Shown: positions 9,939 to 22,651, numbered from the stretch's first letter. The stretch is DNA of 64,000 nt from Nannochloropsis oceanica (GCA_004519485.1 CP038128.1:1071001-1135000); one strand, 5' to 3'. The notes: generated from the sequence alone by a model not told the origin. Made by a program: numbers and translations.

Positions 9939-11822
9939 ATGAGCAATTGTGGCGTTGGCGCAAGCATACATACGAGAAGACCAACACAAAGGAGGAAAGG
10001 TCTGGCCTCTGTCAAGCCCTCAACCCTGCTGGCACTGACGGCCCTCTTGTTTACTGCTGCCACCGTACACGCTTTTCTGCCTGCAAGCGCACCTTCCCAG
10101 AAAATGCTCTTGAGACCAGCTCTGCGGACAGCGGCTGTTACGGCGACAGCATACCCTCGTGCCTCTCTGACTCGCACGCTGCTGGTGCGCATGCAAAGTG
10201 GGGGAGACGGCGCAGACGCCACCGCTCCCCCCAAGAAGCCGAAGCAGCAACAAAAGCAAAAAGGCGGCGGCAAGCAACCTAAAGTGGAAGAGGAGCTCTT
10301 AACAGGCGCAGCATTGACAGCGAAGGAGAACGAGATAAAGCAGGATAGGTTGGTCAAGGCCCGGGCCATGGAAGCGGAGGGCCGAACGGCATTTGCCACA
10401 ACCTACCGGGTAACGGCGACGGTGGCCTCGATCAACGAGAAATGGGCTGCCCTTGAACCTGGGGTTGAGGACGAGGAGGCTGATGTATCGGTGGCGGGGC
10501 GGATAATGGCGCGACGGGTGTTTGGGAAGCTAGCGTTTTTTACCTTGCAAGACGACAGTGGGGTCATTCAGTTGTACTTGGACAAGGGAAGGTTGGAGGA
10601 GGAGTTTACGAAGCTGAAGGCATGGACGGATAGTGGAGATATTGTGGGAGTGCGGGGGTCGGTGAAACGAACAGAGAAGGGGGAGATTTCGGTATATGCC
10701 AGGGAGTGGACAATGCTGACCAAGTCTCTCTTACCTCTGCCTGATAAATGGCATGGGCTCACGGATGTGAATAAGCGCTATAGGCAGAGGGAGACTGATT
10801 TAATTGTGAACCCGCATGTGAAAGAAATGTTTCGGCTGCGTGCTAAGATGTTTTCTGGTATTCGGAGGATGCTTGATGATAAGGGTTTTCTGGAGATAGA
10901 GACGCCTATCTTACAGACTCACCCCGGGGGGGCCGATGCCAGGCCTTTCAAGACGTTCCACAACAGTCTGGACATGGATTTGACCTTACGGATTGCGACG
11001 GAATTGCATCTGAAAAGATTGGTGGTGGGGGGTTTTGATCGGGTGTATGAGCTGGGGCGTATTTTTAGGAACGAGGGTATCTCGACGAGGCATAACCCGG
11101 AGTTTACTTCCATTGAGTTGTATCAGGCCTACAGCGACTATCACGACATGATGGATTTAACCGAGGAGATCATCAGTGGTCTGGCTACAAAACTCTTACA
11201 AACTGAGACCCTGACGTATCAGAATACCACCATTAACTTTCAACGTCCCTGGCGACGCGCTACCATGCATGAACTGGTCGCGGAGAAGCTACCCGGAAAT
11301 TTTGATTTGGCAACACTGCGAGACAGTAGTCCCGAGAGTCTCGAAAAAGCCAAAGAGATAGCACGTGCGGCCAGTGTTCCTGAAATTGAAACTTGTATCA
11401 GTGTTGGTCATGTGGTCCAGGCGTGTTTCGAAGAGCTGTGTGAGGCTGACTTGATTCAACCAACCTTTGTGATTGATCATCCTGTGGAGGTCTCTCCGCT
11501 GGCGAAGCCGCATAGGAGCAAGCCAGGACTGACGGAGCGATTTGAGTTGTTCGTGTATGGGAGGGAGTTGGCGAATGCTTTTTCGGAGCTGACGGACCCC
11601 GTAGATCAGAGGAGGCGGTTCGAGGAGCAGGTCGAGAGGAAGGCGAAGCTAGGGTTGGAGGAAGCGGCGGAGGTTGATGAGGAGTTCTTGGCCGCGCTGG
11701 AGAGAGGAATGCCTCCGACAGGGGGATTGGGGATTGGCCTTGATAGGCTGGTGATGCTCTTTGGTGATGCACCGTCAATTAAGGATGTGATTGCCTTCCC
11801 GCTGTTGAGGAAGGAGGATTAG
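9939..11822 (+). CDS. KARS: Lysyl-tRNA synthetase, class II, organelle-targeted
   Basis: Charges tRNA-Lys with lysine. 627 residues from ATG 9939, no intron. This start is preferred because it places a signal peptide (LLALTALLFTAATVHA) right before FLPASAPS, a heterokont plastid-signal motif, followed by a Ser/Thr/Arg-rich transit region; upstream in-frame codons hold no ATG. The mature enzyme has the OB-fold anticodon domain (VAGRIMARRVFGKLAFFTLQD; VRGSVKRTEKGEISV), the link PLPDKWHGLTDVNKRYRQR, then class II motif 1 (IRRMLDDKGFLEIETPIL), THPGGADARPF, motif 2 (GRIFRNEGISTRHNPEFTSIE) and motif 3 (GLGIGLDRLVMLFGDAPSIKD). All are standard for bacterial/organellar type LysRS. Dual use in mitochondrion and plastid is common in algae but cannot be seen here. 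Confidence 0.95.
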   Translation: MSNCGVGASIHTRRPTQRRKGLASVKPSTLLALTALLFTAATVHAFLPASAPSQKMLLRPALRTAAVTATAYPRASLTRTLLVRMQSGGDGADATAPPKKPKQQQKQKGGGKQPKVEEELLTGAALTAKENEIKQDRLVKARAMEAEGRTAFATTYRVTATVASINEKWAALEPGVEDEEADVSVAGRIMARRVFGKLAFFTLQDDSGVIQLYLDKGRLEEEFTKLKAWTDSGDIVGVRGSVKRTEKGEISVYAREWTMLTKSLLPLPDKWHGLTDVNKRYRQRETDLIVNPHVKEMFRLRAKMFSGIRRMLDDKGFLEIETPILQTHPGGADARPFKTFHNSLDMDLTLRIATELHLKRLVVGGFDRVYELGRIFRNEGISTRHNPEFTSIELYQAYSDYHDMMDLTEEIISGLATKLLQTETLTYQNTTINFQRPWRRATMHELVAEKLPGNFDLATLRDSSPESLEKAKEIARAASVPEIETCISVGHVVQACFEELCEADLIQPTFVIDHPVEVSPLAKPHRSKPGLTERFELFVYGRELANAFSELTDPVDQRRRFEEQVERKAKLGLEEAAEVDEEFLAALERGMPPTGGLGIGLDRLVMLFGDAPSIKDVIAFPLLRKED

Positions 11823-12448
11823 GGGGATGGGGGCGAAGGAGGGAGAGAAGGAGGGGTGGTATTGAAAGCACCGATTTGAAAAGGTAGATTTACAAAATAG
11901 TACGAAAAGGTGCAGGGGTAGTCGCTTGATTTTATTGTTACTTTCATGATTTTCTTGCTCCTCCTCCCCCTCTTTCGCTCACTTGGGCGCGCGCTGCAAG
12001 AGGAGGGAAAACATACACATACGCGGCGGTACACACACAGATATAGGATAAGAAATGTCAGGTACTAGAAATGCTTTACGCTTCAGAGCTCTTCAAAAAG
12101 CGTCTTTCAGAACTTCGTTTCTCTCTCGTTTCCCTTCCCCTCCTCCTTCTCTTCTTCATCCTTCGAGCTTGCCCATCTCTCTTCTAGTTCGCTCTCTTTC
12201 TCTTTCACACTACTTTTACCTAAACCTATCAGCTATCTGCACCTTTGATTCTCTCTCCGCTCATTCCACCAGATTCTTTATTCTCATTGCTTCGGTCCAA
12301 CGATTTGAAGCGACTCTGTCTGCCTGTATGCCTTGGTCTCCCTGCCTGCCCTAGATTCCTTACCTCCGCACGCGGTCCGCAAACTCCCTTCCTCCCTCGA
12401 TCCCTTCAATGCCTGCTTCCTAACAACCCATCTGCCATCTCGCATCTA
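11823..12448. other. Tail-to-tail gap KARS/MIPS
   Basis: 626 bp, strongly C/T-rich on the plus strand between about 12110 and 12400. No gene recognised; it should hold both 3' UTRs. Confidence 0.6.
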
Positions 12449-14737
12449 CTAGTTCTTTAACTTCTTCTTGGCCGGCCCGTCCATCGCCGCCTCTCTCGCT
12501 TGTTTCAATCCCTCAATCGAACTCGCCAGCTTGTGCTCCAGCAACATGTTATTGTCAGGGGGCAGACCCACACACGCCCTGAAAATATTCACGATACATT
12601 GCCTCTGAGCAAACAGCGCATTCACCACCGGTGTCCCTGCAGGAACCAAAGGGGCCTTGATCAAGTATGACAGCAACGAAAGCACGCTCGCAAACGGCTC
12701 GAACTCCCCTCCCTCTACTCCCTCCTTCCCTTCCCTCCGCATGGAAATGCGTTCCGCCAGCTCGGTGAGCACCACGAGGTCGTAAATCAAGGGAGTTGCG
12801 AGGAGAGAATCTTCGCACGTATTATGCATCACGATGGTGTTGGTCCCGCCCATAAATATCTCTGAGGTGTACTCGTCCATTGCGCGCTTCGAGTCCCCCA
12901 CGCAGGGGACGTACCTGGAAAGGAAGAGAGGAGGAGGGAAAGGGAATGAGAGGGGGGAGGTTGAGTTTTTGGTCACCTTGTCACGGCGATAATGACAACG
13001 AAAATGTCACCGACACTGACACTTTACACTGACACTTTGCACCGAAACATCATCTCGCGCCAATGCTGGTCTCTGGCCGAACGGAAAATAGAAAAAATAA
13101 AAAGAGGGAAAGAGGGAAAGAGGGAGGGTAGGAAATTTCAAACGTACTTGATGACCACCACGTGGTCCGGGTGCTCATCCTCCGCATACAACAACCTATT
13201 CGAAGCCACCATGTCATCCACCACATTGCTCTTCGAAATCTCCTTCGAACGAAACGTTTGGGGCGCCGATAGATTTTTCCCGTCGTTGTTCCCCAAATGA
13301 TTATAGCTTACGATCGATGTAGGCTTTATCCCGGCTGATACCAAAAAGTCCACTAAGACACTCTTCATCTTCGTCTGTCCACTTTTGAAGTCGTCTCCCC
13401 CAATATAGACACCATGCCGCTCAGCCAAGTCCACCACGCCGGGTACAAAAGTGTTTTGAGGCGAACCATTGATGTACGAGCAGCCTTCCAGCACGGAAGC
13501 GACCGCAAAAAGAGTAGAGGGGGACAGCTCCTCCTCCCCCCGTTCGATGGCCGCCAGGAGGTTATCAGCCGTGTCGTTATTGCCTTCCTCAATGGCAGCG
13601 AACCGCTCGGTGTTGGCGGTCCAAAGGACGATGACTTTGTCAAGGGCATGGGCGGACTTGAAGTCCCGAATGTGCCCCCGCACTATCTCCAGCTGCTCTT
13701 GCTTCGACCCCGTAAGTACGTTGTCTGCTCGCTCCGCCTGATTCGCCGCGATGAAGTCCGGGAAATAAATAGACGGCAACGGACGCATGTCCTTCATATG
13801 CGGGTACAGCTGGTCTTGCAACCCCACATCCAGCACCTGCGATCTGAGCATCGCCTCCCCAATCGTCAATTTAGATATATCCCACCCTCCCACTACCAGA
13901 TCATTCGGATGCACCATGGGCAATAACCGATTGAAAGGAACAAAGACCGAATTCCCATACTTATCATTCCCCAACCGCACAGTCGACGCCTGGGTTAGGG
14001 ACCCAAAGTAATTCGCTTTGTGCGTCCCTTCCTTCGTCCGCCACGTCATCCCCATTTTGTTGGCAATGATTCCTGCCGTGGTTGTCGTTCCGTTGTTGCC
14101 CCCCCATCCTACGAGCATCAGCCCCGTTTTGGGTACTTGTCGCTTCGTTTTGAAGGTGTAGACTTCCTTGGTGGGCACTGCCTGCGATTGAGAAAGAAAG
14201 GAGGGACGTGGGGAGAGAGTGAGAGAGTGAGAGGACGACTAAAAACGATGGGTGGAGAGGTAGCTGGATCGTGCAAAATAAGCAATTGTGGTGGGTGTGA
14301 GCTTTGATACGAATATGTGCCGGGCGAAAGGTGGCGATTCCCTCCTCCTCTCCTCTTCATGCATGTAACAAGAGCACACAAGCGTAGGTCATGGAAGCCG
14401 ACGCGTTTGAAGCACCCAAAAGCTGCTCTTAACCATATAGGCAAACCTTCGACCGACCTATTCAAGCACGCAAGCACTGCATGCACTTGATCTTTTAATA
14501 CCAGAAGCGTGGACGATGAGGAGCGCGACCTCCAAACTCGAGACCCCGCGCACAACAAATTCAACCCCTCCTTTCCTCGTACTCTCTCCACGCCTTCAGC
14601 TTCTCTTTTCCCCATACCTTGGTGCCCTCGACGACCACCGTCTCGTACATATACTTGGCCAGAATTTCTTCCTCAGTGTAGGTGACGTCAGGGCTGTCCA
14701 CTGTGAAGGCCGCGTCCTTGAACTTAAATGAAGCCAT
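12449..14737 (-). CDS. INO1: Myo-inositol-1-phosphate synthase
   Basis: NAD-dependent cyclisation of glucose-6-phosphate to 1D-myo-inositol 3-phosphate, the first step of inositol and phosphoinositide synthesis. Three exons on the minus strand: 14737-14618, 14181-13148 and 12914-12449 (539 residues, family about 510). Donors are GTATGG and GTACGT; at the second junction AA|G restores Lys-Tyr-Val within [19 protein letters not shown]. Exon 2 opens the Rossmann fold with [23 protein letters not shown], then [24 protein letters not shown], the NTERF stretch and [34 protein letters not shown] and [10 protein letters not shown], the family's substrate and catalytic region. Exon 3 adds [25 protein letters not shown]. 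Exon 1 codes the usual short N-terminal part. Ends in the basic KKKLKN. Likely cytosolic. Confidence 0.96.
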
Positions 14738-15983
14738 ACCTGCTGTTGCCGCGTCCGAGCGACTGATCTGTCAAAGATAGTACGGTGTGGTGGATGAGGT
14801 GAGTCTTTAGCCTCGCAGGCGTGGTGTGCTGATCAGGACTGGGGCATTTAGCGAGGAAGAAAATATGCCGGGATGCAGTCCAATCAGGCAAGAACTACGC
14901 ATTGCGCAATTGAATGCGAGGGATCGACGGCATCCTGCAGCAGCCTATCGTAATGAGTGTTCAGAGTTTGGGTTGGCTCAGAGTGAAACAATAGAGGTTG
15001 TGGTCTTCGGGCATATCGTTGTGAGACTTGGCTCGTCAGGGTGTGGCGTCGCCAAGGCAATGAAGCCGAAGAACGGTGGCTCGGTTAGAAAACGAACCAA
15101 ACCCACCCAAAACACGCTTAGTAATCGGCATAATCGAGCAAAATCGGCCAGAATCGTGTGTACGAAGAGTCGCAGCCTTCATTTCATTTTCCTTCGAACC
15201 CGCACAACACTAGATCGCGTGACATAGAGCGACAAGAAATGTGCGGTCACGAGGCCATAGAATTAAAGCACATAATTACGGTCCTCGACGGGATACCTAA
15301 GGCATGAAGCCTTACAATATGTTGTGAGAGATCAATATGTGCGGTATTTGGTGAGGAAGACAACACGTCCAGACTACAGACATTCGAGTTGGGAGGCAAG
15401 AAGATGGGCCAAGTGGGAACTGTCTTCTATCTATTCAGATGATTTGTATCTCTTCACTGGGACTGCTTACACCCCCTCCTTCCCTAACAGTTTCTATATT
15501 TGACAAGGATTTGACGAAAAGGGGGTTGAGGAGGGAGGGGAGAAGGGATGTTTGGTGGAAGGGTGTAGGAGGGGTTGCCTTGCGGAGGGGGGAAAGTGGA
15601 GGGGAGGAAGAGGAAGGCACGGAGAAGGAGGAGGATACGAGTTTTCGGTTTATAGAAACGAGACGGATATGGACCATTTATAAAGTTAGAGTGTGGTAGA
15701 AGGGTGGGAGGGAGGGGTGGAGTAAGGGAGATTAAGATGCATGTAGGATTATGACATGAGCTTTCACTCAAGATTTTTTTCAGGAATCAGGGTACTTTTC
15801 ATTTACAATTGATTCGCTGGCTAGTCCTGAAAGTAAGTAAGCAAAAACATCAGGTTGAAGAGAAATGGTAAGTAAAGCCCATGCAAGACAAAGCATCACA
15901 AAGAACATGTCCCGCAAAAAACAAATGAGTACTAAATTATCACGTTGAGATTTCTTGTGCTTCCCTTTATCATTATGCTACAT
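14738..15983. other. Unexplained 1.25-kb gap upstream of MIPS
   Basis: Both neighbours are on the minus strand, so this must hold the MIPS promoter and the 3' UTR of the THUMP-domain gene. That is longer than most gaps here. Open frames in it show no recognisable domain. A G/A-rich block lies at about 15520-15730. No tRNA-like B box was found by eye. Confidence 0.5.
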
Positions 15984-17576
15984 TTATATCCCCGTTCGTT
16001 CTCTGATCTCATCTTGCTTCGTCGATCTGTTATCCCAAGCACGTCGTCGCACGGCTTTCCGCTCCTCCTTCTCCGGTCTCTCCAGCATTACTGGGAGGGG
16101 AGCCGTAGTACGTATTACCAAATACAACACAGCCCTCAGACCCCCAATATTTACCCGCTTCGAGTTAAACAATGGGGTATCTCCTTTCAGTTTCTCTTCT
16201 TTCTCATCCTGCTGCTCCTGTTGGGACCAGCACCCCTCAGACATACGGCTCTGCAACGCCTCCTCCACATATGATGCGCGCGACGCCAACAACAACAACC
16301 GCCCCCCCGGGCGGATCACTCGAGCCATCTCACGAAAAGCCCGTTCGTATAAATGCACCATCCTTCCTCCTTTATGCTTGTGGCGCTTTCCAAACGGCAA
16401 ATCCACAAGCGCGACGTCTACCACCCCATGTCTCAAAGGCAGACACCGGGCATCCCAACGTACAAGTCCGACGACAGCCGCACGTTGCCCAGCTTCCCCT
16501 GTCCTCTCGGCGCGTCCACCCATCTGTTCCCGTAAATATTTAAAATTCTCCCGCATATATCCCCCCGCCTCCTCGCTCTCGTCCCCACCCAAGGCAAGGA
16601 CCTGAGGGAAGGGTGGTGGTATCGCTGCAGCAACAAATGGGATAGTTCCGACGCCCGCCATGAAATCAACCACCATGTCTCCTACGCGTGGTTGGCACAT
16701 GGCTATCAAGAGACGGGCAGTGCTTGGGCGTAGGCAGGCAGTTACACCCTCTCGGAAGAGGATAGGAGGAACGCGTTCGGGGGGAAAATTGGAACTGAAA
16801 GTTACTCTATCATTGTCCAAGACAAGACCTAAATGCACGTGCTGCTGGAGGACGATGGCAACAACTTCCAAGTCGTAGCCCTTCAAATCTACTTTGACGT
16901 GTTTCTCGCCTAGGCGAATCGATGCACCATCGCCTACGACAGGCAACATATCCATTCCTCTGTATGCGTGCGCGCCATCCCTCAAGACGGACGCGCGAAA
17001 TTTCACGTTTAGAGGCTCGGTCGTAGACTTGAGCTTTTCGGTCCAGGTCAGGCCTAATGGGATGTCAGTACGGATGGTATCCCTAGTATAAAAGTCGCGT
17101 GCACGGGCCCACAGGTTTATGGCTGCATCCCAATGGCTGGCATCGTGGGTCACGGCACGCAAATGGGCTAAGCCCGCCTCCCGCTCTGGTGACAGGAAGT
17201 GATCTTCCCCCACGTATGCCAGAACACCTAGGAGGAACGGTAATGCCAAGACAACTTTCATGGGCACATTTGTGTCCAGGATAAGCTTCCCACACCCTGC
17301 GTTGCCAACGCGGTCCTCGTCGTCTATTTCAAAGACGCGGAAGTGTGCTGTCCATGGAGAAGACGCTGCGTCTCCGACCCTCCCATCCCTCTTCTCTACC
17401 CATTCCTCGCTGCCCTGTCTGGCATGAAAATAGGCCCGAGCTGCCGCCACAGCATCCTCCTCCAGACCGCCGACGCACAAGAGCAGATAGGTGTCGAGGG
17501 GAGGAGAGGCTGTGTGGGCCTCTCGCTGCTGCAGGGGAAATGGATTGAATTTCACCGCCAACACTTCCTCCTGCAT
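15984..17576 (-). CDS. THUMPD3: THUMP-domain tRNA guanine-N2 methyltransferase (THUMPD3-like)
   Basis: SAM-dependent methyltransferase of the THUMPD3/Trm14 type. In animals THUMPD3 with TRMT112 makes N2-methylguanosine in tRNA (position 6). 530 residues, one exon. The N-terminal about 230 residues are the THUMP region (YLLLCVGGLEEDAV; LGLTWTEKLKST). The catalytic domain has the family entry FREGVTACLRPSTARLLI, SAM motif MVVDFMAGVGTIPFVAA, and the catalytic DLPFGKRHKHKG, closely like DLPFGKR in THUMPD3, then LYERAFREMARVIRPGGRLLLL and VNIGGLRAVLYLVIRT. The C-terminus is a basic tail. Start ATG 17576 follows an in-frame stop upstream, with only GTG codons between, unless an unseen first exon exists. 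Confidence 0.85.
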   Translation of the reverse strand: MQEEVLAVKFNPFPLQQREAHTASPPLDTYLLLCVGGLEEDAVAAARAYFHARQGSEEWVEKRDGRVGDAASSPWTAHFRVFEIDDEDRVGNAGCGKLILDTNVPMKVVLALPFLLGVLAYVGEDHFLSPEREAGLAHLRAVTHDASHWDAAINLWARARDFYTRDTIRTDIPLGLTWTEKLKSTTEPLNVKFRASVLRDGAHAYRGMDMLPVVGDGASIRLGEKHVKVDLKGYDLEVVAIVLQQHVHLGLVLDNDRVTFSSNFPPERVPPILFREGVTACLRPSTARLLIAMCQPRVGDMVVDFMAGVGTIPFVAAAIPPPFPQVLALGGDESEEAGGYMRENFKYLREQMGGRAERTGEAGQRAAVVGLVRWDARCLPLRHGVVDVALVDLPFGKRHKHKGGRMVHLYERAFREMARVIRPGGRLLLLASRASYVEEALQSRMSEGCWSQQEQQDEKEEKLKGDTPLFNSKRVNIGGLRAVLYLVIRTTAPLPVMLERPEKEERKAVRRRAWDNRSTKQDEIRERTGI

Positions 17577-18202
17577 CTTCACGCCCACGACGAAAAAAGC
17601 TTGTTTGTGTTAGATTCTTGTGTGTGTATCGAGTAGTTTTAGCTTTTGTCAGCAAGGACGAATGAGGTCGGGAGGCCCGAGGTTGGGAACGTACGCAGAG
17701 ATCGCATCACAGGGGAGTGGGCATGTGAAGTGTAAGTGATGCCGGTTCGACAAAGCGCAATCCAAAGTCTCATAAAGCATATTATGTATATGTTAACTTG
17801 TATATCTTCTTTACTTTTCACCCTCTTGACCAGCTCCAGCGCCTCCCCACGCTTTTGGACGGGGAACCCATTATTCATTTCTCGCGGACGGCAGACATTT
17901 TTTATGAGAGGGGTGAGAAGAGATTGAAAACCCAAAAAGTACGGGGGGAAAGATGGCCAAGCCGAACGAACTCATAGACAGGGACACGGCAGAAGATCAG
18001 AACCTCTTTCCACTCTTTTATCCCTTCTAATTGCAGCCCTGGCAGTCCGCCGGTCTTGCTTGCTTTCCCGCGGCGCAGCCGATCGTGGACTCCATGTCTC
18101 AATTAAATGTAACATACTGACGACCTGTATCGCCCTCTTCTTTCCTCGCCTTCCTCCCTCTCTCTAGCCACTTCCTCCGCTTCTTCCCGATTCACCTCTC
18201 GC
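17577..18202. other. Gap between RAB11 and THUMPD3-like (both minus)
   Basis: 626 bp that must contain the RAB11 3' UTR and the THUMPD3-like promoter. Short frames exist on the minus strand (for example one from about 18093 with GCAAGKQARPADCQGCN) but end quickly and are not supported as genes. Confidence 0.4.
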
Positions 18203-19385
<1,183 letters not shown>

Positions 19386-20297
19386 CCTTGCTATTTATTT
19401 TTACTTGTACTGTTACTGTTGTCGCTTCTTCTTATATTGTGAGTGAGGAATGAGCAGCTGTCAGAGTGGGAGTGGTTGGAGTGGATATTAGAATGGAGAG
19501 GCAGCTGATGGTGATGAGGGCCTGGAACAGGAGGGGCACGAAGGGAAAGGGTGCACACAGTCACAGCCGTCGTAAGCTTTTCTGTGCCCTAGCGAGGACA
19601 CCGATGGCGCTTGCACTGTCTGTGCGGTGGTTGAGCAAGACCGAGGCAGCAAGAGCAAATGGCCATGCATCGAAGGAAAGGCACATCAAAAAGTCACGCA
19701 CTGCCCCAAAGAGCCCTAAAGCCAGTGTAGTGAAAAAGGAAAAGGCTTGCTCTGTGATGTTGCCGAAAAAGGGAGGATTTGGACACACAAGGGTCCGCTC
19801 CCCCTCTGGTCGATGACAAGCAATCCGTTGTCTCCACTCCTCGCGCAGTGTGTTCCGGCCCCGCTACGTCTCGTCTACAGCTATGCTTGGGGCCCCCACC
19901 GGGTCCCGGTGGCCATCCTCTTCCTGTCTGTGGTATGGATGGAGATTGTTTGTGTCCGAGGTGTGGTATGATGGTGGACATACCATTGGGAAGACGATCT
20001 CTCGAGGCAGAGTTCTCCCCTCTCGGGCGAGCAGGCCAACGGAAAAAAGAGCGAGGCAAGACGTTCAAGTTTGTGACTTCTCGCGTGTATGCTTTACTTG
20101 TCTTGAGAACTCATCACGACTCGCGTAAAACACTTGATGTCTTTATAATTCAACAGCGTCATTCCGAGGGCCGGAGGTCTTGGTCTCACGCCAAGACGCC
20201 GCGCCCAAAAAAGCAGCCAAGCTTGCTTGCGGTGATCTGCCCTAGGAACGTGTGTGCACCGCCCCCCCTGCGTTTTTATTAGCTGTATCACACCACC
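19386..20297. promoter_or_regulatory. Divergent gap RAB11/acyltransferase
   Basis: 912 bp between divergent ATGs; longest of the head-to-head gaps. Holds an open minus-strand frame of 100 codons (19863-19561) with two hydrophobic stretches but no ATG at its head; see findings. Otherwise only promoters are expected. Confidence 0.4.
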
Positions 20298-22120
20298 ATG
20301 GCGCAAACCACGTTTCTGATGAAAACTAAACTTACAACATGGCAAGGACAAAAGCGAGTGGCACGGGCCTGGAGTGGACATGAAGAGGAGGCTAGGAACG
20401 ACGTAGCGGAGAACACTAGCACCATCCAAACGTCCCTGCACTCTCGCAGGTCCCTCGGTGGCTTTGAGCACTTCATGTTCAAAGCTCATCAAATTGGCTG
20501 TGGGTTGATTTATATGATTGCTGAGCTCGATAACAAAGGGGGCAGTTCTTCTACTGTGCTTCCTCTCCCTAATGCCCGCCTAGTCGAGCATGCCCTCCGC
20601 CTCACCATTGCACGACATCCCAATTTACGCGCACGCATCACGGCAGACGGAGAGCAATTGGAAGTTTTGCCTATGGAGGACGTATCGCCAGCTGCATGGT
20701 TTGTACCTTTCGTTGTAACTGAAGGTCGAGAGGCAGGGGGAGGGGTGGTGGAGTTTGTGAAGGAGGAGATTAAGCGCACACCTATTGCCCTTGGTCGATG
20801 CGAGGGGTCTTTTTGGCAGCTCTTTCTGGTACAAGAAGGGAATCAGGAGGGAAGGAAGGAGGGAGGGGCGAATCAATCGTTGGTGGTATTTGCGCACCAC
20901 AGTATAATGGATGGGGAGAGTGTAGTATTGTTTTTGAAGGAGGTAGTGGCGGGAATGGAGGACTTGCTCCGACAGGAGGCTTCCAGGGACAGCAACAGCA
21001 GTACAAATTGTAGTAACAGCAGTAGTCGTAATAAGAATGGTGCGGGAAAGGAGCAGTCACCGGCTTCGTCGGCTTTGGATTTTCTCCCCTCACAAGACGA
21101 GCTCTTTGAAACGGTTTTGCCATCCACGTCTGGAGACGGGTTGCAGGGTGCCCTAACTTTTTTGTGGCGACGCATCACTTGGTACGTGTTTTACAATTGA
21201 AGGCAGGTTTTCGTGTCGTGATGTTTATATTTTTGGGTCTGGCGATTTGGTTGGCCGTAGATATTGTCTGCTCACATTGCCTGCCCTTTTTTGCGATCAC
21301 CAGGACAGGGCGTATTCTGCTCACGCTCGTCATTTCATCAAACTTTTACCCACCTTTTTTCAATCAAACATACAGGCTTCTCAAACGCCCTTCCGTCCCG
21401 TCCGCCGAAGTCACCACCACCTCACTCTCCCTTCGCAACATGCACATCCTCTCCTCGCGCATCCAAGGCCCCTTCCTCCATCAGCTCCTCCACCGGTGCC
21501 ATGCCGAATACACGACAGTCACAGCTGCACTCGCTGCTGCCACCATACTAGAGTTAAAGCGACTAATGCCTGAATCTCCTTCGGCGAACTTGAAGATGGA
21601 GACGATGGTTAGCTTGCGCAAGGCTCTATGTGAGGTGGACTCGGCCCGATATGCGGGTGCGCTTCAGTGTTTGGCTGCACCCATCGATACAATCGTTACG
21701 GTGGGCGACAGAGACGAGCTATGGGCCCATGCAAGGGGGTATAAGAAAGGGTTGACTGAGGCGATGAAAGCAGGGCAGTGGAAGAGGCAGGTGGCGGCCT
21801 TTCGGGCGTTCAAATATGGGATTTATGAAGCTCTGGCGCGCATGGCAGTGTCACCACGGATGCAGGGACGGGTTAAAGCGGCGGCAATTTCGAACTTGGG
21901 GATTCTTGTGCATAAGGAAGAGGGAGGGGAGAAAGAGGGGTTGCGGTTAGCCCGATTGCAGTGGGGAATCAGCCTGCATGGGATTGGGCAGTATGTGTTT
22001 GTTGCGGCGTCGACGCAGGAGGACTGTCTGAATTTGACTCTTACATGTATGAGTCCGATGGTCTCGCTGGAATGTGCGCAGGGTTTGTTGGATGGTATCG
22101 TCGGACGGTTGACTTCGTAA
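20298..22120 (+). CDS. Condensation-domain-like acyltransferase
   Basis: Member of the CoA-dependent acyltransferase superfamily (condensation / alcohol acetyltransferase / PapA5 type), which transfers an acyl group to an alcohol or amine. Two exons: 20298-21181 and 21376-22120 (542 residues); donor TTG|GTACGT, acceptor CATACAG|G, phase 2, giving Trp at the junction. Seen: RSLGGFEHFMFK near the start, typical of the alcohol-acetyltransferase N-lobe; ARHPNLRARI; the catalytic HHxxxDG motif as HHSIMDG; a Ser/Asn-rich linker; and in exon 2 LHRCHAEYTTVTAALAAATI, then SNLGILVHKEE near the C-terminus, where related enzymes carry a structural SN[LF]G motif. No signal peptide, so probably cytosolic or on a membrane face. 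The substrates cannot be told. Confidence 0.75.
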
Positions 22121-22651
22121 AACTATGGGGTGCAGACTGGGAGTGGGGAAGGTGGAAGGCTGGAATAGCGGGGGGGAGGGCGCAGGTGGTCATGGATAAA
22201 ACAAGTGCCGAATTCTGGGAAGGATGAACGTATAATGGAATGTGTGTGTACTTATAAATCTGTAAAGAAGGGAAACGCAAATGTCGCCGTGAATCACTTT
22301 TGATGCATGGGCCGCAACGTACTTGTTCGATGTTGCAGTCTTTCAAAGATGGGCAAAGCCATAGGACATCATTCACCACAATGAATGTATTGCTTGGAGG
22401 CAACCTTCAGTCCTAAAGCCAGCCGATAATTAGTGCTCTTTAATTTTGTTCTCTCTATATGATCCTCTTGTGCTGTGGTAGGATTTATTTTACAATATGT
22501 ATGTGGCTTTTGCTGGCCAAGCCAATGCTAGATAACAGCACTTCCAGAGACACATACCCACATCACGACGATCATTCTTATACACACAAAACGAAAGCAA
22601 CCCATTTATCCACCAAATGATGAGGCTGGCGGGATAAGCACACATGCTTTA
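22121..22651. other. Gap downstream of the acyltransferase
   Basis: 531 bp, partly AT-rich. Holds the acyltransferase 3' UTR and, if the small minus-strand frame at 22652-22777 is real, its 3' UTR. Nothing else was seen. Confidence 0.5.

Noticed and set aside
14826-15227. A 133-codon plus-strand frame in the gap upstream of MIPS
   Set aside because: No motif, basic mixed composition, no splice partners; chance frame is the simplest reading.
18025-18093. Short minus-strand frame with GCAAGKQARPADCQGCN, recalling the Cys motif of NBP35-type proteins
   Set aside because: It stops after about 22 codons and no downstream exon with a P-loop follows in the gap.
19779-20282. A plus-strand frame with CGMDGDCLCPRCGM that hints at a zinc ribbon
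   Set aside because: The surrounding sequence has no fold-like pattern and the frame sits in a promoter gap; the Cys spacing alone is not enough.
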